A DNA stretch of 64,000 bases from Capsaspora owczarzaki ATCC 30864 (GCF_000151315.2 NW_011887308.1:373649-437648), one strand, 5' to 3'; shown: positions 1 to 11,271, counted from the stretch's first letter. Numbers and translations: made by a program. The notes: generated by a model not told the origin, from the sequence alone.

Positions 1-2656
1 AGGTCCGAAGCAGACGCCGTCCGAAAGGAGTGACAGTGTGATTGAGGAGTGCAAACAAGGTGCCGGTCGATCCACCATCGGTCTCATTACGGAAGACTTC
101 CAAGTTGGAAAGGGTCAACCCATTCAGCAGCATGTGGTTTCGCTGATGGAAGTGGTGCAGGTTGGAGGTCAGCAGCAGAACTTGGTCGAGTCCAAAGTCG
201 GAGAGGTAGCGCAAGAGCGCCCCAAAGCATCGAACAATCCCCTGCGATAAGTTGAGCACGAGATTGAGAGCAGCAGCGCCATCGGTTGTGGAGGTGGCTT
301 GACCATCGATTTCCATCAAAGTAGCATGTTCTGTTTGCACAAGCAGTGGCAAGTTAGTTCATGCAGCTATCAGGCTGACGGAAGCTGGAAAGGTCAGATG
401 GGTGGGTGGATGGGCGACAATCCACCGACACACATACCGTCACTCGACTCGTGCTCGGACGCACTGTGAGAAGACGACTTGGAACGGAGGTGGGCCTCCG
501 ATTTGGTGCGCGAAGCAGTAAAAAAACGAGTAATATCGGACACTGCGCTTTGATAATCAAACTGTGCTACGGGGAGGCGTTCAAGGCGTATTTCGGCCTC
601 ACTTCGACCTCCACCATAGGCCAGCGCAGCAATCAACTGTTCCGTGCGAGTCGAAAGTTGCATTGGCAAAATCAGTTCCGTTGGTCGCAAGTGGGCCAGT
701 CGCGTTTCGAGCTCGGAGCGAGTCAGGCCGTCAGAGAATTCGTCATAGATTATGTCACCAGTGGAGGGACGAACAGCCTAATACCAGAAAACGCAAGCGC
801 GGCAGAAAACAGAGGCGATCAGCATTGGTTCCAACGCCGGCCGCCCACTCTTCCGACCTGCATTCCACTTTCCAATCCCCAAGCTCCACGAAACGTACAA
901 CAATCGCAATCCTAGTGGCGGGCGTGAGTGGACTCGAATGACGCTCTGCAGCGGCCAGTGCAGAGTTGTCGGCGGCAACTAGCTCAAAGATGCTCATTAA
1001 ATAGTGCGAGCTCCCCGTCTCGTCTTCAGCCGAGTCGTTCTCAGCCTCGATGTCGTCTCCAATCAAGGTAGCGCGCGTGTAGAGTCCAGTTAGCTTGCGA
1101 TCGAACGGGGCCGACTTGTTGTCACCCGCGGCTTTCAGCGCGGCGGTTTCCGTCTGCCGCACAACGCCCACCTTGTATCCGAGATTCACCAGACTGCGTT
1201 TTTTTAAAAAAAAAAGAAGATGGCAGCCGTGAGCAATGCAGAAATGGCATCGTTGCTGCCAGTGATAGAGGAGCACGCGTACCGTTTAACATGCACTGGA
1301 AGTCGATGGGTGGGAATACTCGCCGTCATAAAGTTGTGGCTCGGAAAGCAGCCAATGCTGAGCTCCTTTGCCGCAATCTGAGGGCAGAACACAAAAAAGG
1401 CATGGTTGAGTTGTTGCAAAAAGCGCAAGGAGGACAGGACCAGCAAAAGTACTCCTTACTCACCTCAGCATCGTCTCCAAAGAAGCGAAACTTGTACCCG
1501 CATTCGACAAACAGAACAGCATCAGGATGCTGGACCTTGACATCAATGTATTGTTGCTCGAGTTGGGTGAAGGGTGATTTGGCCTTTTTGTTACCGGCAG
1601 CCGCTTTCGGTGTGAGAGCTGCAATCTTGAGACGGAAGAGGCGTCGAGCTTCGTCAACGGCAATACCAGCTGCAGGCGTGCATAGCTTGGCAGAGGTCGA
1701 TGTGGCGGCTGAGGTGCTGGCAGCAGCTTCCGCTCGCTCTTCCAGCTCAGCGTCCATGCGCACGCGAAATTCGGCAAACTTTTTGGAGCGTTGGGTGCCA
1801 CCAGAGCCGCTTGCTGCTGCCGACGCGTGGGGTGCGTTGAATGCAGACAGAACTTTGGCAACGCTCGCGAGTGCTGCAGTCGGCTTGGACTTTGCTGGTT
1901 TCGTGTTGCGGCGTGATGATTTCGCATGGCTTGCGTCGTCCGATTCATGTTCTTCTTCATCCTCTGACGACTCCGATGACGACGACGACTCGGGTTTGGC
2001 AAATTCGGCATCAGAGCCATCGTTCTCGTCGTCATCCGAATCTACTTGGACACGCCGACGCTTCCGCGTAGAAACAATTGCATGTGCATCCTCGTCGTCC
2101 TGGTTGGTGGAGGAATCGGCTGTACGAGTCGTCGCTCGAGTGCGGCTCTTGCCCGTCTGCTCGCCCCTGTTCGGACTTGCGTGTGATGCATCTGAGTTGA
2201 GGCTGGTAGGCGGATCGGGTTCGCTGTCATTCGCTGGTCGCTTGGATCGGCCTGGAGCATGCGGCGGTGTCTGTGCAATGTTGTCACGCTGAAACGCTGC
2301 GCAGGTCAAACGCCACACCCCACGCACGTCGCATAACCGATGGATCCAATCAACAGGATACAGCAAAGTGAGCCACAGAGTCCTCGAAAGCAAGACCAGA
2401 CAAGCACAAAAAAAAAAAAAAAAAAAAAAAGGCGCCAAATTCTCGCGCGCAACCAACCTGCCAATCGATCGCTCGCTTCGGCGGCTTGGCGAGCTGCAGC
2501 GGACGGCTTGGGTGCACTCGAGCTGCTGCTGTTGCTGTTGCTGCTTGTTGATGCGGCTGTGCGAGTGACAAACCCAAGGATGGACGGCTGGGCAGACGCC
2601 GCTGCTGGCTTTCGAGGCGAAAACCCCAGCTTGCCCAACGCACCGAGTTTGCCCAT
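1..2656 (-). CDS. MSH3: MSH3, DNA mismatch repair protein (N-terminal part, runs off left edge)
   Basis: MutS-family protein of the MutSbeta (MSH2-MSH3) complex, which recognises insertion/deletion loops in nuclear DNA. The start is the ATG at 2656. Six exons fit the frame: 2656-2458, 2296-1464, 1377-1283, 1193-899, 777-438 and 330-1, all with GT-AG borders. The first exon has a PCNA-binding-like QPSILGFV near the N-terminus, followed by a long Ser/acidic disordered stretch with a basic KRRR patch. The MutS mismatch-binding domain is clear ([15 protein letters not shown], then [33 protein letters not shown]), followed by the connector (LRPTELILP) and the start of the core/lever region ([26 protein letters not shown]). 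The ATPase domain lies outside the window. The specific match to MSH3 rather than MSH6 rests on the VECGYKxRFFGxDAE and IPTHRLxVH signatures. Introns 1 and 3 contain long A/T runs. Confidence 0.93.
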
Positions 2657-2928
2657 CTCCCCTCAGCTGCGCAACCCAACGCAATACGAAAGAAGGACTA
2701 GATTGGGATCAGAAGTGCAGCCTGACATGAATTGAATTGAATTGAGATGTGATTGTTAGTTTGCAGCACAATGGAAGCGGTCAGTGAACTTGACTTGTGA
2801 TTTCGGCAAAAGGACGCTGGTCTTCTTCAGCGAACGTCGAAGCAACATGGAAAAGAAACGCATAAAGTGATAATTGACGGTCTTTGTGCAAATCCCGACT
2901 GACAACATGTCGATGGAACCAGGCAGAC

Positions 2929-2963
<35 letters not shown>

Positions 2964-3001
2964 AAAAAAAAAGCAACAAAAAAAAAGAGCAAAAAAAAAT
3001 G
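2657..3001. other. Spacer upstream of MSH3
   Basis: MSH3 promoter side. It has two long A-rich homopolymer stretches (2931-2998) that abut the 3' flank of the minus-strand tRNA-Asp gene and probably include its Pol III terminator (T-run on the minus strand). No coding signal is recognised. Confidence 0.5.
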
Positions 3002-3073
3002 CTCGACTGCCGGGGATCGAACCCGGATTTGCACGGTGACAGCGTACGGTACTAACCATTATACGACAGTCGA
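3002..3073 (-). tRNA. tRNA-Asp: tRNA-Asp (anticodon GTC), copy 1
   Basis: The 72-nt minus-strand sequence folds as a cloverleaf. Acceptor TCGACTG pairs with CAGTCGA, D stem GTAT with GTAC, anticodon stem GTACG with CGTGC around loop CTGTCAC (anticodon GTC), and T stem CCGGG with CCCGG around TTCGATC. The discriminator base is G. A T-run follows within a few bases of the 3' end (Pol III termination). It is identical in the mature part to the copies at 18222 and 18514, and about 28 bp of 5' flank and about 40 bp of T-rich 3' flank are also conserved, so the copies are duplicated cassettes. Confidence 0.95.
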
Positions 3074-3862
3074 AGCTCTTGATGGACGTCTCATGGGCGG
3101 ACGAGGCCTCGAGTCAGCAGTAGATAGTCGGAACTTGTCGATTCGAACCAGAACAATACGCCTAAATCCCTACGGGTTCCATAATGAATGGTAAAATGGT
3201 AATCATGAGATATCACCATAATCGACCCACCATTGTGATCGACTTGATGTGGCCAATAATAGTGTCAGAGGAGTGGCGGTGCTCAGATGAGCGGTTTTCT
3301 CAGAAAATCGAAAAATCAAAATGGCCTCGAGGCGACCGCAAAACAGCGCCACAAGCGTTCTTCCAGGACCAGTGCAGCAGAGCATCATAATCTTTGCTCA
3401 ACTTTGCACCCCCCGCATTTTCGAGATCGAGCACACCGACTGCCTAGGGTGCATCGCGTACTATCACGGCGAGGAAGCGCGCAGGATAGAAACACTGTTT
3501 TGACCCCCAGAAGAACGCCACAACGCCGGTCGCCATTGCCGAGCTCGATTTCCGACGTGTCCAGTCGGTGTCGGACCGCGCACTTTTCAGGGGTGATTAC
3601 AGATGATATTTACAACCGTTTTGGCTCAATGGCGGGGCGATCGCGGTGGGGAGCGATTTTGTGTGAAGCTGGATCTTTACCACTTTGGGCTGGATTGAGC
3701 CACTCTTTTCTGTTGTTCTTCAGAGCCATAGGTCTCAGGTCGATTCTTGTACTTTTCCGTCCTCACGAGACCGACCAGACCTGCAACACACACACACACG
3801 TCAAGCAATTCATCCAAGCATAAGAACCCGACACACAAGAGCCAGCGAGCGCACGAGGCGAG
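3074..3862. other. Spacer between tRNA-Asp and MULE 1
   Basis: No convincing gene. It contains the conserved 5' flank of the tRNA cassette (3074-3102) and a 34-bp stretch at 3148-3181 matching, in inverted orientation, the 3' end of the D5-type primase ORF at 8233-8266. A short (CA)n run lies at 3786-3800. Open frames here have no family features. Confidence 0.5.
3148..3181 (+). repeat. 34-bp match to the 3' end of the D5-like primase ORF
   Basis: It differs from the reverse complement of 8233-8266 at 2 of 34 positions. Read in the plus frame it gives RTIRLNPYGF, matching RTIRLNHYGF near the end of the primase-helicase protein. Most likely it is a small fossil piece of another copy of the same virus-like element. 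Terminal repeats of an unknown element are a less likely alternative. Confidence 0.5.
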
Positions 3863-6861
3863 ATGGAGGAGGACGAGGAGATCCAGCCGCAACCAAGCTA
3901 CGAGACATGCAGTGTGCGGCTGGTGGTCCTTCACGACCTCGTTCCCGACGCCAGCCAGGATCGCTTCATGGATCTGGATGTACCTGTTGCCCAGCCAGAG
4001 GCGCTGCCAACGTACGGCGATGTGGAGCGAGCCTTGCAGACCCATGACTTTAGAGAAGTTGCCTTCCGCCCAAACCCTCAGTTTTGGTGTCCAGTCGTTG
4101 GCGTCAAGAACAAGTTCTACCCGTCAAACAAGACGATTGCACACCCCGAATGCGTTCATCTTTCTGTCAGGTTGCGTTGCCCCTGTTGCAAATCCAACAT
4201 CCCGCGGTCGCGATTTCACAGCGCGAACAAAACTTGAGATTGTCTTCCGTGCAACCCGCGTCCACCGACTTGGCCGACGACGAAACTAGCGTAATGCAAG
4301 ATGATAGGGACGACATTCTTGAATCTCTTAACGACCAAGACGGGCACGACGAAAACTGCCGCTCAAGAACGCCTCGGAAGCGCAGGGGAGTCCATCTCAC
4401 CAAGGAGGAGCGAGACAGACTTCCGCAGTGGAGCCCTAGTACGACGCTCATTCCTGTTCGAACACGCCGTTGGTATTGCTTCAATAGACGCGATCCGTCG
4501 AGGCCGCCTACGACCGTGCCAGACACACCAACTCTCCAACAACGATTTATTCGCGCCTGCTCCAGCAAGAAGCGAGTTGACAACAACTTTCAGTTACGTC
4601 CGGAGCTCGGCGCCGGATCCTGCAGTTTCGGCCTGAGATTGACGGAGCTTGGCCAACACACGCACGGCGAGCTGCACCTTATTGGGTTCAAGCTCGAGCA
4701 GATGGGTCGCCACGACATGGCTTGCACCGACGGCTCGCTCGCTTTCAAGCAGCGCGCGCATCCTGAAATCAAAGAGTGGGTCATGGATCTGGTGCGCAAG
4801 GGGTGCTCGGAGGCGTCCATTGTAGCGCAGTTGGAAGGGCCAACTCTCAACCCGCCGCCTCGCCCTCTTTCAAGTTGGAACGTACCGTACACTTCTGGTC
4901 GCTGGTATCCCACCAAAGACGCAATTCGCATGATGATAGTCAACTCAAGCAGCGAGAAGCTACATGGAACCGACCAGCAGCGCATCGACCAATTTCTCGC
5001 GTCAACCTCGTCGTATGCCTGCTCTCACCCTCACTCGCTCTACCAAGATGGGCAGTGCCCCGGCGAAAGCCAATACGGCGACAAAAGCGATGTCATTTAT
5101 CATCAATTTGTTCACTGCGACTGCCAGAGCTGCCTCGAAATCCCCCTGAGGGAGTCGAACATTCTGATTTTAATGACGCCTTGTCAGCGGGCAACGTGGG
5201 ACGCCCTTCGTCCCAAGGTCCTGTTCCTGGATTCAACCTTCTCAGTCAACCGCTACGACTGGGCGACAACAGCACTCGTTGCTGCTGACGAATCAGGCGC
5301 TGGTGTTGTGCCGCTGGCGTTCATGATCTCCGACAGAGATCGCGAGCATGAATATGCGCGGTTCTTGTCCGAGGTCAAGCACGCCGTAGGTGAAGCGTTT
5401 AATCCGGTGCGCATCGTCATCGACAAATGCGGCGCTGAGCGAAACTGCATCAATCAGGCGGTGCCGGGTGTGCAGGTGGCAACTTGCTGGTTTCACGTCT
5501 GCCAAGCGGTGGAGCGCCAGTACCCGGGCAGACTAGATCTTCTCTCGTGTATGGCTAAAATGCGGTATGCCAGGAATGCACAAGAGCTGAAGGACGCGAG
5601 CAACAGCTTGCTCAATGCCGCCGGCGAGTTCCAAGGTTATTTTCTGTCTCAGTGGCTCAACGAACGAGATATTAAAACCTGGACGCTCTTCCACCTTGGC
5701 TTGGTGCGTGATGCGCTGGATCAAGGCCACACCAACAATTTGATTGAGCGGTAAGCTTGTGATGATTGTGAGTCGCTTGTCCCGTGCCGAACTTTGGAAC
5801 CTTGTTGACATGTCATTGCGACTTGCCTCCCCCATAGCTTTTTCGGCACGTTCAAGTACAAGTTTCTGAAAGGTTACCGCATGCACGATTTGGCAGGTCT
5901 CGCAATCAGGATTGTTCGGGACACGAACCAGCACTTCTGTTTGCAACGCCAACGCCAGCTACTCGACAAGCCGAATGTCGCCTTCCTTCCAAAGTTCCGC
6001 TCCTTACTGCTTGAGAAAGAGATGCACGCAGAGAAGCTCGTGGAAACCGGTCAGGTGTTGGAGCTTCATCGCTACTTTGGTGTAGGACTTGTTCTGCCTC
6101 AGCGGACGCTTTCTGAGCTTGATCTACTCCAAATTCGCGAACTCGCAAACGCTCACCTTGAGCCATTTTATCAGACGCGTGGCATGCCCTTGACTGAGGG
6201 TTTGCAGCAGCTGCACGAAGCGCTGAAGCAACAGTACCCAGATGTTGTGGTCGTTGGTGTCGAGCGGCGCTTTTGCAGCGCCATGCACGATCACGCTTTC
6301 ATTTGCAGCCATATCCGTGCCGTCGCGCGGCACTTTGGAGGCATCGAGAACTTTCGTCTTCAAATCCATTCTCTCTTCGAAGAGCCACCAGTGTGTCCCG
6401 TGTCCCGCTCAGCACCCGTCAATCCTGCAAGCGAAACTGCTGTGTCCGCAGCCAATACTGCGTATGCCGATGATGCCCTGCCGACTGGCGCAACCGACAT
6501 GGCCGTAGACGATCAGCTTGATGCAGACGGACCTGCTCGCACCTCTGACATGGCCGTAGACGATCACCTTCCCTCGGGCCCGGATGCAGACGGACCTGCT
6601 GACCGCACCTCGGACCTCCCCGCCGAGCTCGATCCGAATCACGGCGCGTCACCTTCTGCGCGTAACTCCGATGATGCTCCAGAGCACAGCTCTGGACTTG
6701 TTGAGACGGTGGCCAGTCCCGACGACCTGGTGGACGAGGACTCGAGCGTCTCAAGACCATGGCTCAGGGCGATGAGTTGCAAAGCCTCGTTCGCCAGCTC
6801 ACACGCAATTGCAGCAACAGCATGCGGAATGCGACAGGTCAGCGAGGGATTCTTTCATTAG
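3863..6861 (+). CDS. MULE transposase (DDE), with intron 5751-5837
   Basis: The start ATG at 3863 gives MEEDEEIQPQPSYE and a first segment with a CPCC zinc-ligand-like motif (LRCPCCKSN). The frame then changes near 4170-4290, through either a short unrecognised intron or a frameshift. The main segment carries a zinc-finger/WRKY-GCM1-like N-module (ACTDGS, PRPLSSW, GRWYPTKD). The MULE catalytic core follows: first Asp in LFLDSTFSVNRYDW (codon about 5230), second Asp in IVIDKCGAE (about 5422), the CWFHVCQAV signature, and the Glu in TNNLIER (about 5745). An 87-bp GT-AG intron (5751-5837) restores the frame into FFGTFKYKFL. The C-terminal part (about 6480-6760) has imperfect acidic repeats (DMAVDD, DADGPA). 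All three catalytic acids are present, but the frame change makes activity doubtful. Confidence 0.75.
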
Positions 6862-6961
6862 ATACCCGGCGCACGCGTGGTGCAACTCGTAAGGCTGCCA
6901 AATCTACCCGAGCTGCCCAAGCCAAGGCAAAGCGAACTGCTGCTGCCAAAGCCAACCGAGC

Positions 6962-6992
<31 letters not shown>

Positions 6993-7670
6993 TCAACATC
7001 GTCAGCCTCAACCGTTCTTCCAGGTAACGCAACTGCATCCGCAGCAGCGTCGTTGGCGACCAGTTCGTGGACACGACGCAAGAAGTCTGGAGTGAAGGGG
7101 CGGCCCAAAGCTAAGCATCGTGTTCCTGCTGCACTTACCCGAGAAGTCGCAAGATCCTTTTGCGCCAAAGACAGTCAAGCATTCGAGAGCGCAAGGGCGG
7201 CGGTGACTGCGTACAACACCCAACAATAGTAGTTTGTCGACTACATCCCGACTTCTCGCAGCAATCGCGGTACTCGAGATCCGTGGGGCGACACTACCCC
7301 TTCATTTGCTAATTCCGATCCCACATTTGGGAATGCGAGTGATGGTGCACGTTCAGCCAGTCGGAAACGACCTCGATTGGAGCCAGAGGCTGACCCGCAG
7401 GAACGGAACCAGCGCAACCAACAGAGGATTGGTTTGAACATTTTGCCCCTCAACTGCGGCCGCCTGGAGGGCGCTCAGCGGCCATCCGTGCGCGCGACAC
7501 AATTCGACGGTTTTCACGCTACGACACGAGTCGGGATGACGATGCAGACGTGTTTGAGGCCCAGCCTGAGGAGATGGACGACGATGACTTCAGGTACACT
7601 CTGGAGGAGTGTGTGCGTGCTAGACGGCTTGAAATGTTTGATTCAGCTGTAAACCCAGAGTTTTTGTGAA
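6862..7670 (+). pseudogene. Decayed 3' tail of the MULE 1 coding region
   Basis: This continues the transposase reading region with protein-like composition in more than one frame. First comes an Ala/Lys-rich segment ending in an AT-hook-like KSGVKGRPKAK (in the frame open from 6759 to 7229). After two in-frame TAG codons (7227-7232) a segment with SRKRPRLEPEADPQ continues in that same frame, then an acidic end (EEMDDDDFRYTLEE) in another frame, stopping near 7668. A candidate 24-nt intron (6837-6860, GTCAGC...TTAG) could join the transposase to this tail, but the later stops and frame change suggest ordinary decay. The AT-hook and acidic tail resemble the C-terminal region of the MULE at 14180-16938. 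Confidence 0.5.
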
Positions 7671-7738
7671 GTTTTGTATGATTGTGTGTGCTTGGTGTTG
7701 TACTTTGGGTCATTGTGGTGCTGTCCTCCCCACTGTTT

Positions 7739-8185
7739 TCACAGCAGCGGCGCCTGAGAGGTGTCAGCATCCTTGACCCCATTCGATTTTAAATTTTGAC
7801 ACATGGATAAACTTGTCTTTGAAGTTTCGCGGCATAGAACGTGGCAGAAGAGCTTGAAAACAGCTCGACAGCGCAAAAAGGAGGAAAGCGCAAAAGGAGG
7901 AAAAAATTTTCTAAGTCCAACTTTTCCTGTCGCCCCCTTGATGCTCACTGCTACGCAGCCTGACTGGGTGACCCGATCCGCCCGCCCTTCGACCCCATGA
8001 CTCAAACACCAATACCATTCCATAAATGCCCTAGTAGTGGGTTGCTGGTCCACCGTGGGGGTTGGTAGCTTGGCCGTTCCCTGCGCGCTCGCGGCGCTCC
8101 CAACCATTCCCTCCCGTGCTCGGTCCAGCGCAGACTTTTTCACCGGCTCACAGTTGAAATCTACATTATCATTTATGGGCAACAT
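7739..8185 (-). CDS. Unrecognised small ORF of the virus-like element
   Basis: An ATG at 8185 opens a 148-codon frame that overlaps the last 17 bases of the primase-helicase ORF in another frame, a spacing typical of compact viral genomes. The first 70 residues have ordinary coding composition (MLPINDNVDFNCEP, then TRAFMEWYWCLSHG); the rest is less convincing. No family is recognised. It may be a real downstream gene or chance. Confidence 0.3.
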   Translation of the reverse strand: MLPINDNVDFNCEPVKKSALDRAREGMVGSAASAQGTAKLPTPTVDQQPTTRAFMEWYWCLSHGVEGRADRVTQSGCVAVSIKGATGKVGLRKFFPPFALSSFLRCRAVFKLFCHVLCRETSKTSLSMCQNLKSNGVKDADTSQAPLL

Positions 8186-10739
8186 GATGCTGGCAGAGAG
8201 AAGAGGCTAGATGACACTTTGAGATTCGGACCTGGAACCCGTAGTGATTTAGGCGGATTGTTCTGGCACCGAGGAAATCAGACTTTTTGAGCCGAGTTGG
8301 TGTGTCAGACTCACTCTGCATCCACAATGTGAACTTGCCATAAATGTCTGATCGCTTCACAGCCTGCGATGCATCAGGCTTGTCAAACACCACACATTTA
8401 TCAATGAACAGCTTGACCGGATTGCTCTTCAACCTCAACCCTTTGATGAAAGCAGTAATATCAGCTGGAACTTCGATAGTACCCTTGTTGGAGTACTCAA
8501 TCGCTCCGTTGACCATCCAGGTGAAGAACTGGTTGATATTGGGCTTGGCAATATCCCTCATATAGTTCACGTTAATCTTCTTCTGGCTACCAGTCGGATT
8601 CTCCACAAAACATGCGTCAAACTTGACCATCCGGACACGCCTCCACAGAGATGGTGAATCCTTCATATTCGGCAGATAGTTTGTAGCCAGCAGCATCTTT
8701 GCATAGCAAGAGAACTCAAACGCATTACCGTAGTTCTGGCGAGCAGTCATCACATCGGCGCCAGTCAATTGCTTCACCATTGCTTCATTCAACACGCTTT
8801 CCTCGGGCAACTCGGACATAAAACCCAAACGCTTACCAATCAATTGCATAGTATATGGACTGGCACTCTGATCCAACCGGGTCTTGCCGATAATGATTGA
8901 TGGATCAACCGTTGCGCGGAACTCTCCAACAATCTCAGTCAGAATGTTCAGCAGCAGACTCTTGCCGTTGCTACCATCCGGACCATAGAGGAAGAACATC
9001 AGATTGCTTTTATTGTGACCGAATAGCGAGTAACCAAGCGAGAGTCGGAGCTGTTCAATGCGATCAGCTCGGTCCAGCATAATCTCGCTGAAGAACTTGT
9101 CAGCAACAGCTGTTCCCTTGCCTGGTTCATAACTCACACTAAGCGCAAGGCTGAAGTAATCTTCTTTCATCCGGTCACGCACTTCACCATTGGTCAGGTC
9201 GACAACCTTGCGATCGGCAATCGGCAGCAAATTCTCAGCAGAATCAAGCTTGACCTTGAACTGCGCATCATACAGCAATGTCTGCAGCTTGTGAGTGATG
9301 GCAGCTGCTTTCTGCTTCCCACCAGCATTCTTCAGCAAGTCATTGAGTCGCCTGAGAGTCCCCTCCAATCCCTTAACTTCTTCATTCTCAACCAACTCCT
9401 TCATCTGCGCTTTGCTGAGTACCTTTCGTGTCTTTTGGTCAATCTTCTCCTCGGCCAGCTGACTCGCTTCACTAATCTTGCACTTATACTCATCAATCCA
9501 ACCCTGGAGGTACTTCTGCATCGTTTGACTAACAAGCACATTCATCTGGGTTGACACCTTCTTTTTCCACAGCGCTTCTGCTTCATCATAGAGGTAGAAC
9601 TCCGCCTCCTTCTCCTGAACACTAACAGACGTCAGTCTATCCTCAAGGAGCATAGCCAGCAGCTCTGCGTCGCGCTGGTCATCACCCAGGTTGTTGATAA
9701 CCTTCTCATTGCATTTCAACTTCGAACTACCGCCGACCATCTTGTAGAGCGTCTTCATCGTCCAGCCATTGTCAGCACACAAATTACGCTCCCAGAAACC
9801 ATCAAACTTCTCGTCCCACTCCTTGTTGCCAGCCTGCGCTGAAAAGCGCTTGCACAAATCATACGCTTCGGCAGTGTCGCCAAACACAGTTTTAATCACA
9901 GCCAGCACATTAAACCACTTCTGGTAGTCATTGTAGTACTCAGGTCCAAGATGATCCATCAGGATCTCTTCAGCTTCTTCAAACCAGTGCTTCAGCTGGC
10001 GTTCAGATCCTCGCGCAATTTGGCGGGCAGCTCTCTGTTGTGCTCGCTTCTCGGCAGCTTCAGCAGTGAGTGCATCGATAGTGTCAGATTGAAGAGGCGT
10101 CGTTCCAACCGGGTTGGTGATGAGGAAGCTGGACATACCGTGCTTGGGAGTCTTACTTTTAAACGGGCGAACAAACGAACCATCTTCATCCTTAAAGCTT
10201 CCGCACACTCGCATCGCACGATCCTTGTCATACACACCGCAGTCAACCATCTTCTTCACGCACTCATCAGCGTCCTGAATAGCAATGCGGATGAACTCCT
10301 GCTGGGTCGCATTATCCTTGAAATAAACGTTCTCCTTGTTAATGATAACCCTAAGTGAAAACTTGGATTCGTTCGACGCATCGCAAGCAGCGATGTCTTT
10401 CTTCATGATCTTTACGTTGTAATACTTCTCAAATGACTCCTTTATCCAATAGAAGACCTTTCCAGTAGCATCAGCTTGGTCAAAACGCTCATCAATACGC
10501 TTCAGCTCAATGTCAAAATACGGTTTGACTGGCTTGCCAGCGAGCACCACCTCCATGTGACACTTCTGGTTGGACTTAAGCTTCTCATAATCCTCGGTAA
10601 AAGCAGCGTGATCCTTGCAGCTTTCAAACCAGCTGTTGCCAATCTTGAAGATGAACGAGTGGTTCTTCTCTGCAGCCAGAGTGAGGAGTTCAGCCTTGCT
10701 CGTGCGGCCGTTCTTGCGGATATTGAAAGAGTCAGTCAT
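8169..10739 (-). CDS. D5-like primase-helicase (AEP primase + SF3 helicase) of virus-like element
   Basis: An 856-residue intronless protein starting at the ATG at 10739. The N-terminal third is an archaeo-eukaryotic primase: KPYFDIEL supplies the catalytic DxE pair (residues 76 and 78), followed by the FSLRVI strand and DKDRAMRVCGSFK. A helical/coiled linker follows (about residues 380-480). The C-terminal third is a D5-type SF3 AAA+ helicase: Walker A GPDGSNGKS (about 585), Walker B-like LGFMSELPEE (about 635), and the sensor motif MLLATNYLPN with SLWRR (about 680-695). In viruses of this family the protein primes and unwinds DNA during genome replication. It is the replication core of the element. 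The AT-rich 5' flank contains TATTTTATTT-like sequence. A 34-bp match to its 3' end occurs near the first tRNA-Asp gene. Confidence 0.88.
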   Translation of the reverse strand: MTDSFNIRKNGRTSKAELLTLAAEKNHSFIFKIGNSWFESCKDHAAFTEDYEKLKSNQKCHMEVVLAGKPVKPYFDIELKRIDERFDQADATGKVFYWIKESFEKYYNVKIMKKDIAACDASNESKFSLRVIINKENVYFKDNATQQEFIRIAIQDADECVKKMVDCGVYDKDRAMRVCGSFKDEDGSFVRPFKSKTPKHGMSSFLITNPVGTTPLQSDTIDALTAEAAEKRAQQRAARQIARGSERQLKHWFEEAEEILMDHLGPEYYNDYQKWFNVLAVIKTVFGDTAEAYDLCKRFSAQAGNKEWDEKFDGFWERNLCADNGWTMKTLYKMVGGSSKLKCNEKVINNLGDDQRDAELLAMLLEDRLTSVSVQEKEAEFYLYDEAEALWKKKVSTQMNVLVSQTMQKYLQGWIDEYKCKISEASQLAEEKIDQKTRKVLSKAQMKELVENEEVKGLEGTLRRLNDLLKNAGGKQKAAAITHKLQTLLYDAQFKVKLDSAENLLPIADRKVVDLTNGEVRDRMKEDYFSLALSVSYEPGKGTAVADKFFSEIMLDRADRIEQLRLSLGYSLFGHNKSNLMFFLYGPDGSNGKSLLLNILTEIVGEFRATVDPSIIIGKTRLDQSASPYTMQLIGKRLGFMSELPEESVLNEAMVKQLTGADVMTARQNYGNAFEFSCYAKMLLATNYLPNMKDSPSLWRRVRMVKFDACFVENPTGSQKKINVNYMRDIAKPNINQFFTWMVNGAIEYSNKGTIEVPADITAFIKGLRLKSNPVKLFIDKCVVFDKPDASQAVKRSDIYGKFTLWMQSESDTPTRLKKSDFLGARTIRLNHYGFQVRISKCHLASSLCQHHVAHK

Positions 10740-11271
10740 TTTGCGCTGCTATATTGTTTGGCGGGGAAATTATGTCGTCGACTATATGATATTGAAATAA
10801 AATAAAATAGTTTGAAATAAAAATGAAAAACCAGATCTTCACGACGGATAACCCAAACTTCACAAACTACCGAATATTGATTGAAACGAAATAAAACAAT
10901 CACGCAAGGCTCAGATGAAAAGAACGGGATCTTTGTCGGTCAACCAACGCTTGACGATATGGGATTTCCGCTTTTGAATTTGACAATTCAGTCCATTTTT
11001 TTTTCTTTTTTTTTTTTCACTCTTTTTTTTTTTCCACTTTTTTTTTCTCTTTTTTTTTTTTTTTTCCTCTCCTTCAGTCTGCTTTGTGTCGGTCCCCGCC
11101 AGACCCATCCTCGGGTCCCCGCCAGACCCATCCTCGTTTAATTACCTTTCCTTGCATCAGGTCTGCACTGTCGAATGAATGCGAGTGAACTGAAAGACAT
11201 GAAAATTGTTGGGAAAAAAAAAGACTGACTCTGGAAAACTGCTCCCTAATAAAGAGCGAAATTCTGATTGG
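10740..11271. other. Divergent intergenic region in the virus-like element
   Basis: It lies between the minus-strand primase-helicase and the plus-strand coiled-coil gene, so it should hold divergent promoters. It has an AT-rich block next to the primase start, a T-rich tract at 10998-11067, and a perfect 22-bp tandem pair (CCCCGCCAGACCCATCCTCG core) at about 11094-11136. No gene is seen. Confidence 0.45.

Larger units (their letters stand above)
3863..7670 (+). mobile_element. Mutator-like DNA transposon (MULE 1), boundaries uncertain
   Basis: A cut-and-paste DNA transposon recognised from its DDE transposase (see the CDS at 3863-6861). The limits given are those of coding-like sequence; I found no terminal inverted repeats or target duplication around it by eye. 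Its N-terminal module is homologous to the one in the internally deleted MULE at 14180-16938 (shared pattern C-x-DGS, PRPxSW, RWxP), so the two are relatives. The 3' coding part is decayed. Confidence 0.75.

Noticed and set aside
3148-8266. Terminal inverted repeats of MULE 1 (34-bp inverted match)
   Set aside because: The match lies in coding sequence of the primase gene and stays in the same protein frame in both places, so a fossil primase piece is more likely; similarity stops at 34 bp.
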